Assembly (NCBI RefSeq): GCF_003967015.1
Contig: NZ_AP017561.1
Span: 124,001 to 188,000, forward strand
Direction: 5' to 3'
Source of the DNA: Pseudanabaena sp. ABRG5-3
GTDB lineage: Bacteria > Cyanobacteriota > Cyanobacteriia > Pseudanabaenales > Pseudanabaenaceae
DNA length: 64,000 nucleotides
In this document: piece after piece, positions 18,712 to 27,185 of the stretch
Position numbering within the stretch: position 1 is the first letter of the stretch
Layout: the number at the start of each line of letters is the position of its first letter
Made by a program: the position numbers and the translations under genes
Notes under the pieces: generated by a model
The model's database searches: none
What the model was told of the DNA's origin: nothing
What the model saw: the letters and a program-made list of their open reading frames with translations, nothing else

Positions 18712-20487
18712 ATGACACTAATAAATCTCCAAAATCAAAGAGAAAAACTAGTGTCAAGAAAAGCAATCCATATATACCAGAGCAAAGCCTATATGAAAGC
18801 AAGAGAAATTGGCTTGCCCCAATCGAAAGCGGCTTATATTGCCGAAATATCAGAACGAACGGGTCAACGAATCGAATCAGGAGAACACCAACCGAATCGA
18901 GGGAAAGTGAATGAAAACAACAGCAAAGCCCCATTAGGAGGGATCTGGGAAAAAGAGCTGGAGCCAATGCTGAAAAAGGAACCACGCTTAAAGCCAATGA
19001 CCTTGTTCGAGTATATTCAAGATACCTACCCAGGTAAATACCCAAATGTACTCCGCACGATCCAGAGACGGGTGCAGACGTGGAAAGCATTGTATGGACC
19101 GAGTCCAGAAGTAATGTTCGAGTTACGGCATGAACCAGGGATGATGGGGCTTTCAGACTTTACCGAGCTAAAAGGAATGACGGTAACAATTGCAGGGAAA
19201 GCATTTGAACATTTGTTATACCATTATCGCCTCGCCTACAGTGGTTGGCAATATGCCCAGATCATTCGAGGAGGAGAAAGCTTCATCGGCTTATCAGAGG
19301 GGCTACAGAACGCGCTAGCCGCCTGTGGTGGAGTACCAAAACAACATCGTACCGATAGTTTGAGTGCAGCCTATAAGAATTTGGGAGGGAATAAAGCCTT
19401 AACTAGTTTGTATGACGAACTTTACGACCATTATCGATTGCAGCCAACTCGCAATAATACTGGGATTGCTCACGAAAATGGTGCAATAGAATCGCCCCAT
19501 GGTCATCTTAAAAATCGGATCGAACAAGCGATCTATCTGAGAGGGAGCAACGATTTCGGGAGTCTGGAAGAATATCGATTGTTGATTGAAGCCGTCGTCG
19601 CCAAATTAAATCAGCAATGCCAAGCAAAATTTGAAGAGGAGAAAAAACATCTTCAACCACTACCAAAATACCGTGTCCCCGACTATGAAATGCTCACCGC
19701 TCGTGTCAGCCGCCATAGCACTGTAGAAGTCCGATGTGTCCTTTATACAGTACCATCTAGACTGATTGGTCGTCAATTAGAATTACGCCTTTATCATGAC
19801 CGCATATTAGGCTATTTGGGTAATCATCAAGTTGTAGAGCCGCCCCGTGTGCGGGTCACAGACCCAGATAAACGGCGGGGTCGTTGTATCAACTACAGAC
19901 ATGTGATTGAAGGTTTACGGCGCAAACCCAGAGCCTTTATTTATTGTACTTGGCAGGAAGATTTACTCCCCACTACTCACTTTCGGGAGTTGTGGGTGAA
20001 ATTAAAAGCTCAGTTTGACCTAGATACAGCCGCTGTATTGATCGTGGAAGCCTTGTATATTGCTGCTACCCAGAACCTAGAAGAGCCGATCGCTGAATAT
20101 CTCGAACGAGAACTAATCGCTCAAACCCTAAGTCTCAAAAGACTTAAACAACAATTTGTTCGGGACTGCTCCCAAAGTTTTCCTCCACTAACTATTGAAC
20201 AACACGCTCTCGCAAGCTATGACCAACTCTTTGAATCTAGCTCCATCAGCCACGATAGCCCTGAGTCCTTACCAGAATCTCAGTCAGCATCTGAAGCAAC
20301 TCCGCCTGTCCCATATTCTCACCCAATGGGAATCTATAGAACACCAAACGCTACAGGAGCAATGGTCTTACTCCAGATTTTTATTAACATTATGCGAGCT
20401 GGAAGCGATTCAACGCCACGATCTCCGACTGAGACGAGCTCTCACCGAGACTCAACTTCCCACCGCAAAAAGTTTTTCCAACTTTGA
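18712..20487 (+). CDS. istA: IS21-family transposase IstA
   Basis: About 591 residues from ATG 18712; an in-frame GTG at 18676 and an internal ATG before KAREIGLPQSKAA are alternatives. It has an N-terminal HTH (IGLPQSKAAYIAEISERTGQ) and an rve/DDE integrase core: Asp in GLSDFTELKG, Asp in HRTDSLSAAY, Glu in HENGAIESPHGH. After about residue 495 the sequence turns low-complexity (SSSISHDSPESLPESQSAS) and reads out of frame across istB for nearly 300 bases, so the native C-terminus was probably shorter and this tail comes from a small indel. The catalytic core itself looks intact. Its partner ATPase is deleted, so transposition in cis is doubtful. Confidence 0.85.
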   Translation: MTLINLQNQREKLVSRKAIHIYQSKAYMKAREIGLPQSKAAYIAEISERTGQRIESGEHQPNRGKVNENNSKAPLGGIWEKELEPMLKKEPRLKPMTLFEYIQDTYPGKYPNVLRTIQRRVQTWKALYGPSPEVMFELRHEPGMMGLSDFTELKGMTVTIAGKAFEHLLYHYRLAYSGWQYAQIIRGGESFIGLSEGLQNALAACGGVPKQHRTDSLSAAYKNLGGNKALTSLYDELYDHYRLQPTRNNTGIAHENGAIESPHGHLKNRIEQAIYLRGSNDFGSLEEYRLLIEAVVAKLNQQCQAKFEEEKKHLQPLPKYRVPDYEMLTARVSRHSTVEVRCVLYTVPSRLIGRQLELRLYHDRILGYLGNHQVVEPPRVRVTDPDKRRGRCINYRHVIEGLRRKPRAFIYCTWQEDLLPTTHFRELWVKLKAQFDLDTAAVLIVEALYIAATQNLEEPIAEYLERELIAQTLSLKRLKQQFVRDCSQSFPPLTIEQHALASYDQLFESSSISHDSPESLPESQSASEATPPVPYSHPMGIYRTPNATGAMVLLQIFINIMRAGSDSTPRSPTETSSHRDSTSHRKKFFQL

Positions 20488-20774
20488 CTTTGAAGCTCGA
20501 TCGCTTTGACTTACTGATTCTTGATGATTTGGGCTATGTCAAAAAGTCTGACGCTGAAACCTCGGTCCTGTTTGAGTTGATTGCTTATCGCTATGAGCGT
20601 AAAAGTCTACTCATTACTGCTAATCAGCCTTTCAGTCAATGGGATTCCATCTTTTCTGACTCAATGATGACGGTTGCGGCTGTCGATAGACTTGTTCATC
20701 ACGCTGTGATCCTCGAAATCAAGTCTGATAGCTATCGTCGTCAGGTTGCTTCTACTCGCGCTCAGGCAACTTAA
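20219..20774 (+). pseudogene. istB: IstB ATPase with internal deletion removing Walker A
   Basis: Two pieces of an IstB/DnaA-like AAA+ helper. The N-terminal piece from 20219 reads MTNSLNLAPSATIALSPYQN and then QHLKQLRLSHILTQWESIEH up to KSFSNFDFE, then hits a stop near 20509. The C-terminal piece from 20484 reads KLDRFDLLILDDLGYVKKSD (Walker B) to QVASTRAQAT. The about 80 residues between, including the GxxGxGKT loop, are missing, and the join at about 20490 is out of frame. The normal family length is about 250 residues, so this copy cannot be functional. Confidence 0.85.
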
Positions 20775-20779
20775 CTTTC

Positions 20780-20905
20780 CATTTTTGTGTCTCTCTCTCA
20801 GCGATCTGTTCTTGTCGTTGCGATCTGTTCTTGGCACGAATTAATGTTTGCGATCTGAACTGCTCTTTCGCGTCAACTACCCGACTTTATTCTGTCGCGT
20901 CACGA
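20780..20905. repeat. Short repeats at the right end of the IS21 element
   Basis: GCGATCTGTTCTTG occurs twice (at about 20800 and 20819), and a third partial GCGATCTGAACTG follows at about 20849. Sub-terminal repeats of this kind are typical transposase-binding sites of IS21-like ends. The exact outer end is not resolved. Confidence 0.5.
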
Positions 20906-22620
20906 CAAAACCCGGTTCTTCCGAGCTTTTGGTGAAAGTGGACAATTGATTGATCGAGGGGACAAGACCAGCTACTGAGCCAAAATAAAACGTTTAGTGA
21001 GTAACTCTAGTCCAGCACGTCCGTACATCTGTCGCTTCAGCATTTTCAAGCGATTATTCAAACCTTCAACTGGAGCATTGCTCACGGTTGTCATCATACT
21101 GGCGAGTACCGCAGCGTAGTCCTCAAACAGACCTTCGGCAAACTGCACAAAGGGCTTAAGCGAACTTTTAAGAGCCTTCATTAACCAATCATCAAAATCC
21201 TCAGCTCGTTGCTGCCGCAGTAGCTGTAAAAACTCATCTGCCAACTCGACTGCTAACGCCAGGGCTGAGTGCTGTGCAACGATCTGAGTGAGGAGTTTGG
21301 TATCGTCAGAGTCTCGATTCTCCACCCGCTTCACAATCAAATAGGCAGCCCGACTTTTAGTTAAAGGCGGGGATTGAGGATCGCTCACTTGAGCTAAACC
21401 AGGAATGGGCTTCACCCGTGTTGGTGGTAAGCCTTGAGCTGCTCTTACCGCGCTCAGATAGCGAGTCAGAGTGCGCGCACTGCCCGTGTATCCTTTCTGC
21501 TGCAATAGGATCATCAGCACCTGTGGCTGTCGGATCTGTGCATTCCACCACTCTAAAAGTGACTGTTTGTAAGGCTCTAGTAGACTTCGACCCAACGAGC
21601 CGTTTAGCGAAGCTGTCTCTGGCAAGTCAGGCACACTGAGAAGACGTTGTACGGTTCGCACACTGACACCGACTGCTTGGGCGATCGCAATCTGAGACCA
21701 TTGTTGCTGACTGAGCTTTCTGATTTCTTGCTGTTGTTGAACTCGGTGTTGATAGTTCACGAGTTTTTGAGCTTGTAGCTCCGCTGTCGTAGTTGGTTTG
21801 GAAATTACGACTACGGTCTCGGTTGTAACTGAAATCTGACGTTGCTGTTGCTCGACTGCTTTCAGCTCATTGCCATAGTTGCTGAGAACTTTTTCTAAGG
21901 TTTCTTCCAAGTTTTGCACCAGATGAAATCGATCGGCTACTTGGATGGCTGCTGGTGCCCCTTTATCCATCCCACTTTTGTAAGTCTTGGAGCGATCGCG
22001 TGAGAGTATTTCTACTCCAGGATGTTGCATTAACCAATCTGTTAGAGTCTCCGCTTTCCGGTCTGCAAGTAAGGCAATCGGTTGATTTCGCTCCAAATCG
22101 ACTAAGATCGTGCCGTATCGCTGACCCTTGCAAAAAGCAAAATCATCCACTCCCAGAATTTTGGGTATCGTGAATTCAGGCAAGGATAACTTTTTAAGGT
22201 GATTCAAGAGCGTACTTCCACAAGCCACAATACCGATTTGATGACAGAGGAGAGCACCTGCTGCACCACCTAATGCTAATCCAATCTTCTGTAATCGCTG
22301 ACCTAATCTTTCCGTCTTTCTTGCCCAAGGCTTGCTCACTTCAGGTATCCTCTCTGTGAAAACCCGCCGAATACATTCGGTATTATCACAAAAGAACTTG
22401 CTTACTTGCATCACCAATGTCAAGCTATAGTTGGCGCAGGGCAAATCTAAAAGCGTTCGTTCGTAACGGCTGTGGATGCGTGTTGTTGGATTAGCACAAA
22501 TCGGGCACTGCACTAATGTTTGGGTTGAGGATACATTCAAAGTGAGGTGATAGTTATCTGTGTCGATTTCCTCGTGTTCCAACCGCAGTAGGTTGAAACC
22601 AGGGAGTAGGTATTGGAGAA

Positions 22621-23619
22621 AACGCGATGTGCAACTAAGAATTAAGAAACAACCAAGTCTTCAAACTGTAAAGGATGAAGAGAATGGCGGTTGAGCCAAA
22701 AACACATAGTATGAGCAAGGATTTTACGATTAAGACGACTAGAAAGATGCCAGATGTCCCTAGCCCACACCTTATCAAGATGAAAACGCCCCACTAACTG
22801 ACCAATGACAGTCTCAATTAATCGACGCACCTTGATAATCAAACGCACCCACCAACGAGGACGAGAATCATGCATATTCGAGCGCAGAGACGTTTGTAAA
22901 TCAACAGCAAAGGTCTGTAAATCTTGCTTGAGGGATTGACTGAGATAGCCTTTGTCCCCAATCAGGAAGCCATGAATATTCGAGACTAAATCCCAAAGAG
23001 TTTCCCGTTCATCGCCATTAGCAGAAGTAAGGGCAAACTGGGTAATTACACCACTACCACTAAGGAGAACATGACCATGAAAGCCATAGTAATGCATGTC
23101 CTTAGCGGCACAGTAGCCATAGTCAGCCATATCTTTAAAGCTCCGACAACGGGATGCACGGCAGAGGTAACACAGAGGTATTGGTACTCCATCAATCAGA
23201 TGTACATCATCATCTAAAGCACCCAACTGAGCGGCTAGTTTTTCTTGCAGCATCGCTTTGTACTGCCATAGATTGGCGGCTTGTCGGACGAAAGTGGTGC
23301 GACTTTTTAAGGCGGGGAACCATTCTTGCCAATGCTCGCGAAAATATTGCCAGATCCCTACATCGGTGGCTATTCCTCGATACTCGGCGACGATTTCCAT
23401 CGTTATCACTTCACTATCGCTTAAGGCTGGCTCAAACCCTTTGGTTCTCACTTTCTGACTCTCAGTTATTTCTTTGAGCAGTTCATCGATCTTACAAAAT
23501 ACCGCAATGATAAAATATTCTATAGGAAACATAATGCTCACCGCTAATGGCGTTAGTCCTATTTTCTAACACTCTCTGCTGTGAGTTTTTTTTGCAGTTT
23601 CTTAGTTGCACATCGCGTT
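22621..23619 (-). mobile_element. IS982-family insertion sequence, intact, nested
   Basis: 999 bp with perfect 21-bp terminal inverted repeats (22621-22641, AACGCGATGTGCAACTAAGA plus one base, and 23599-23619). It is flanked by the 9-bp direct repeat ATTGGAGAA (22612-22620 and 23620-23628), which was a single copy in the ISL3 transposase gene. Intact ends, gene and target duplication indicate a recent insertion. Confidence 0.95.
22642..23532 (-). CDS. IS982-family transposase
   Basis: 296 residues from ATG 23532 (MFPIEYFIIAVFCKIDELL), the usual IS982 N-terminus; a GTG nine bases upstream is also in frame. Full length with all catalytic positions visible: Asp in LIDGVPIPLCYLCRAS, Asp in GFLIGDKGYLS and Glu in RRLIETVIGQLVGRFHL. 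The stop lies directly at the inner edge of the left terminal repeat. No damage seen, so the element is probably active. Confidence 0.92.
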   Translation of the reverse strand: MFPIEYFIIAVFCKIDELLKEITESQKVRTKGFEPALSDSEVITMEIVAEYRGIATDVGIWQYFREHWQEWFPALKSRTTFVRQAANLWQYKAMLQEKLAAQLGALDDDVHLIDGVPIPLCYLCRASRCRSFKDMADYGYCAAKDMHYYGFHGHVLLSGSGVITQFALTSANGDERETLWDLVSNIHGFLIGDKGYLSQSLKQDLQTFAVDLQTSLRSNMHDSRPRWWVRLIIKVRRLIETVIGQLVGRFHLDKVWARDIWHLSSRLNRKILAHTMCFWLNRHSLHPLQFEDLVVS

Positions 23620-23763
23620 ATTGGAGAAATTGTATAGTCATCTTACTCACAGCATAATCTCTTTCCTAGATTCCGATCTGTGGTGAAACTTCTCCCCTCG
23701 ATCAATCAATTGTCCACTTTCACCAAAAGCTCGGAAGAACCCAAAACCCTTGACATTTAATAG

Positions 23764-24036
23764 ACAGTAAATGACTTATCAACAGCTATATTAATGATTA
23801 AGTTTTATCAAAATCTACGTGCAGGTGTTTCAGTAGCGGTTAGTTTAAATCAAGCTCAGTGCTGGCTGCGAGATGTGACTAAAATACAGTTAGAGGAGTG
23901 GATTGCAGAGCATCAGTTAAGGTTGGATTTGACACTCAAGATGCAGCTACGCCGTTTGTCTTATCAAAAGCCTGATGGCTTTCAACCATTTCAATCGCCT
24001 TTCTATTGGGCAGCATTTTGTGCAATAGGTTACTAA
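23764..24036 (+). pseudogene. C-terminal stub of a CHAT gene beside the IS pile
   Basis: In-frame sequence from 23764 reads TVNDLSTAILMIKFYQN, then VSLNQAQCWLRDVTKIQ and PFQSPFYWAAFCAIG to a stop at 24036. These are the last about 90 residues of a CHAT domain. The protease dyad, TPRs and N-terminal modules are absent, and no matching front half remains on the other side of the insertion sequences. An ATG at 23794 would give an 80-aa peptide, but I treat it as a remnant left by an IS-associated deletion. Confidence 0.85.
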
Positions 24037-24081
24037 TTATATTTTTATGCTTATTTATCTGAAAATGACTGTTGAAGAAAT

Positions 24082-26874
24082 ATGGGAATACTAAATTGGT
24101 TACAAAGTATTAGCAGCAAATTACGTCCATTGATAGATGAATCAAAATCATGTTCAAGTTATGAATATTTCCTCGCTACTATTATAGAAGTAGTGGTAGA
24201 TAATGACAATAACCAAAAAATAGTTTATTCACTGTTGAAAAAAAACCTTGATAAACTAGACGATAATTTTGCTATCCTCTTACAAAATTTAGCAATAAAT
24301 ACCACTAATGTGGATTCAGATGACTCACAGGGTGTTGCTGCGGCGCTCACTTGTTTTAGTCTTCAGCTTCAACAGTTTCCTCTAGGCAGTAAAGATAATA
24401 ACCTAGAAATTGCAATTATTGGTTATCAAAAAGCCCTAGAGTTTTTTACTCGCAAAGATTTCCCAAATCAGTGGGCAGATATCTACAATAACCTTTCAGT
24501 AGCTTTGTGGGAGCGTATTAGAGGAGATAGAGCAGAGAATCTAGAATTTGCAATTATCTGCTGTGAAAATGCTCTGCTAGTCTACACTCCTGAAGTAGAT
24601 CCAGAGGGGTGGGCATTGGCACAAAGTAACTTGGCAAATGCTTACAGCCAACGCATTCAAGGAGATAAAGCCGAAAATTTGGAAAAAGCCATTATCTGCT
24701 GTGAAAATGCCTTGCAAGTCTATAGCCCCCAATCCCATCCCACAGATTGGTCTAGGACACAAATCAATTTAGCAAATGCTTACCTTTATCGTCTGCAAGG
24801 AGAGCAAGCCGAAAATTTAGAAAAAGTGATCACTCACTACCAAAATGCCCTACAGGTTATCGATCGCAAATCTTTTCCTGAACAGTGGGCATTGATTCAA
24901 CATAATTTAGTAGGTGCTTACATAGAGCGCATCTTCGGTAATCGAGCTGAAAATATTGAATTAGCAATCGCATGTGGTAAAAATGCTCTACAGGTATATC
25001 AGCCTCAAATATTCCCAGAGAGGTGGGCAACAATACACAATGAGTTGGCAATTAGTTACAGCAAACGCATTTTAGGAAATCATCATCAGAATCTCAAAAC
25101 AGCAATTAAACTTTTTAAAAAAGCCTTAAATATCCTTAACCCTGAAGCATTTCCACAAAGATATATTGGAACATTGACAAATTTGGGTTTTAGTTATCAA
25201 GGGCTAGGACAAGAACTTAATGCTTATAATGCATTTGCATCTGCAATTGATACTGTAGAATCTCTGCGGATTGATATTAGTTCTGGGGATGAAGCTAAAC
25301 GAAAACTAGCTGAGGAATACAATAGACTTTACCAAAGTATGGTGGAAGTCTGCGTTGCACTTGCTTGTGATGAACCTAGCTATGGTAGAAAAGCTGTTGA
25401 ATATGTCGAGCGAAGCAAAGCTCGTAACTTGGTTGAACTATTGGCTGACCGCGATCGCTATCCTAAAGGCATAACCCCAGAAGTTAGAAAACAACTCGAT
25501 CGACTGCGGCACGACATTAGAATAGAACAACAAAGATTAGATATTGAAGAAAAAAAACGCTCACTAGTTAGTACACTATCCTCTAGTGAGGAGTACGTTA
25601 ATCTAAGCAGTTTGTTTACACCTAAAATTCCAAGTCGTAGCCATCTGACTGAATTACAACAAAAGTTAGATCAGCTAATTACAAATGAGATCCAACCATT
25701 AGACTCCAGCTTCACTCTTACTCAAAAAGTTAAGCCGATTGCATTTCAAGAAATACCAAAATTACTACCTGATGCACAAACCACCTTGATAGAGTGGTAT
25801 ATATTGGATGAAGTCTTTCTTACTTTTATCATCACTGCACAATCAGTTCTTTATATATGGGTATCCGACCCCAATGACTTACAAGCACTATTAGATTGGA
25901 ACACAGAATATCTCAATTATTATTATAATCAAAACTCGCAATGGAAATCAAATCTAACATCTCAATTGGAAAGCCTAGCTAAAATTTTACACCTAAATGA
26001 GATTCTCAGTTATGTACCAGTAGAGTGCGATCGCTTAATTCTGATTCCCCATCGATTTCTGCATCTGTTTCCTCTCCATGCATTACCTTTGGTTAATGGT
26101 GATATCTTACTAGACCGTTTCGAGCGAGGCATTAGCTATGCTCCTAGCTGCCAACTACTGCAACTGACTCGAAAACAAACATCTCTCAATTTCAGCCGCT
26201 TTTTTGCAATTCAAAATCCCACAAGCGACCTGCCTTATAGCAATGTTGAAGTGGAAACTGTCTCCTCATTTTTCCCCTCAGTTGATGTTTTAGTAAAGCA
26301 AACAGCAACTAAAGCGGCTCTTAATGCAAGTATTAACTTGTCATTGACATCCTGCTATCATTTCTCTTGTCATGGTGAATTTAACCTCAGTTTTCCTCTC
26401 AAATCAGCACTGATTTTGGCAAACAATGAACGTCTCACTTTAGGGGAAATTTTTGAAATTAATCTCAATCAATGTAGCCTTGTTACTTTATCTGCTTGCG
26501 AAACAGGATTAACTGACTCCAGCAGCCTCAGTGATGAATATGTTGGTTTACATAGCGGTTTCCTTTATGCAGGCAGTCCTAATATTGTCAGTTCGCTGTG
26601 GACAGTAGATGACTTATCTACAGCATTTTTGATGATTAAGTTTTATCAGAATTTACACAAGGGTTTGGCTGTGGCTTTGGCGCTCAATCAAGCTCAACTC
26701 TGGTTAAAGGATTTGACCAAGGGGGATTTGGAAAAATGGATTGAACAAAACCAGTTACCATTACAACCAGCAGTTAGGATGGGTTTGCGTCGTCGTCTTT
26801 ATAAGTTGGCAGAGGATGTTAAGCCTTTTAAATCGCCTTTCTACTGGGGAGCATTTTGTGCGATTGGTCAGTAA
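24082..26874 (+). CDS. TPR-CHAT caspase-like protein 5
   Basis: 930 residues from ATG 24082 (MGILNWLQSISSKLRPLID), the shortest intact copy. It lacks module 1; a unique about 25-residue amphipathic start leads into module 2 (VVVDNDNNQKIVYSLLKKNL). Six 46-residue TPR-like repeats follow (about 105-385), then the hinge YVERSKARNLVELLADRD and the CHAT domain with His764 (HFSCHG) and Cys806 (SACETG). The tail (LWLKDLTKGDLEKWIEQNQL) resembles CHAT-2. It lies 45 bases after the truncated CHAT stub, so its native promoter may have been lost or replaced by sequences from the IS cluster. Confidence 0.9.
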   Translation: MGILNWLQSISSKLRPLIDESKSCSSYEYFLATIIEVVVDNDNNQKIVYSLLKKNLDKLDDNFAILLQNLAINTTNVDSDDSQGVAAALTCFSLQLQQFPLGSKDNNLEIAIIGYQKALEFFTRKDFPNQWADIYNNLSVALWERIRGDRAENLEFAIICCENALLVYTPEVDPEGWALAQSNLANAYSQRIQGDKAENLEKAIICCENALQVYSPQSHPTDWSRTQINLANAYLYRLQGEQAENLEKVITHYQNALQVIDRKSFPEQWALIQHNLVGAYIERIFGNRAENIELAIACGKNALQVYQPQIFPERWATIHNELAISYSKRILGNHHQNLKTAIKLFKKALNILNPEAFPQRYIGTLTNLGFSYQGLGQELNAYNAFASAIDTVESLRIDISSGDEAKRKLAEEYNRLYQSMVEVCVALACDEPSYGRKAVEYVERSKARNLVELLADRDRYPKGITPEVRKQLDRLRHDIRIEQQRLDIEEKKRSLVSTLSSSEEYVNLSSLFTPKIPSRSHLTELQQKLDQLITNEIQPLDSSFTLTQKVKPIAFQEIPKLLPDAQTTLIEWYILDEVFLTFIITAQSVLYIWVSDPNDLQALLDWNTEYLNYYYNQNSQWKSNLTSQLESLAKILHLNEILSYVPVECDRLILIPHRFLHLFPLHALPLVNGDILLDRFERGISYAPSCQLLQLTRKQTSLNFSRFFAIQNPTSDLPYSNVEVETVSSFFPSVDVLVKQTATKAALNASINLSLTSCYHFSCHGEFNLSFPLKSALILANNERLTLGEIFEINLNQCSLVTLSACETGLTDSSSLSDEYVGLHSGFLYAGSPNIVSSLWTVDDLSTAFLMIKFYQNLHKGLAVALALNQAQLWLKDLTKGDLEKWIEQNQLPLQPAVRMGLRRRLYKLAEDVKPFKSPFYWGAFCAIGQ

Positions 26875-27185
26875 TTTTAGCTATAAAGCCACGAGTTGAA
26901 ATTTTCAAGCTAGAGTATTAAATAAAAATCCAACAGAATTGGTTTGAGAGACTGTTTGAAAAGGTTTTCCTCTATCGAATATCACCTAAGGATCATGATT
27001 TGTTGTGATTTTAATCATATTCTAGTTCAGGTCGATAAACTCAATTACTACCATAGGGTTAAATACACTACTTTCAGCCCTATGATGACACAGGAAAAAA
27101 GACAAAAAACATAAAAAAATTTGATTGTTGTCCGAGTCTGGATATGCCCAAAACTTTTCAAACAGTCTCTGAGGGGTTATGCTTA
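26875..27185. other. Intergenic region upstream of CHAT-6
   Basis: About 310 AT-rich bases with no gene. A small inverted repeat CATAGGG (27052-27058) / CCCTATG (27078-27084) lies about 100 bases before the chosen start of CHAT-6 and could belong to its control region, but this is weak. The longest gap inside the right half of the array, it probably contains a promoter. Confidence 0.5.

Larger units (their letters stand above)
20972..23641 (-). pseudogene. ISL3-family transposase disrupted by IS982
   Basis: The original gene can be rebuilt. It starts at ATG 23641 (MTIQFLQ), is cut after about seven codons by the IS982 element at 22621-23619, and resumes at 22620 as YLLPGFNLLRLEHEEIDTDN. The rest is intact: an N-terminal zinc-binding segment (CPIC...CDNTEC), DDE residues in LGVDDFAFCKG, VADRFHLVQNL and APVEGLNNRLK, and an HTH (SQIAIAQAVGVSVRTVQR). 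An internal TTG (22582) would still give a 536-residue protein lacking about 20 N-terminal residues, so residual activity is conceivable but unlikely. Confidence 0.9.
20914..23741 (-). mobile_element. ISL3-family insertion sequence, interrupted by an IS982 element
   Basis: Bounded by perfect 49-bp terminal inverted repeats (20914-20962, beginning GGTTCTTCCGAGCTTTTGGT, and 23693-23741). The 8-bp direct repeat CAAAACCC flanks both sides (20906-20913 and 23742-23749), matching the usual ISL3 target duplication. Without the nested 999-bp IS982 element and its 9-bp duplication the element would be about 1.8 kb. Confidence 0.95.

Noticed and set aside
18617-19090. 157-codon minus-strand open frame with hydrophobic segments
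   Set aside because: It lies antisense to istA; its leucine/phenylalanine-rich sequence is a shadow of the lysine/glutamate-rich transposase N-terminus.
23794-24036. Independent 80-aa gene
   Set aside because: The frame continues upstream of its ATG with CHAT-like residues, and the content is only the CHAT tail, so it is a truncated remnant.
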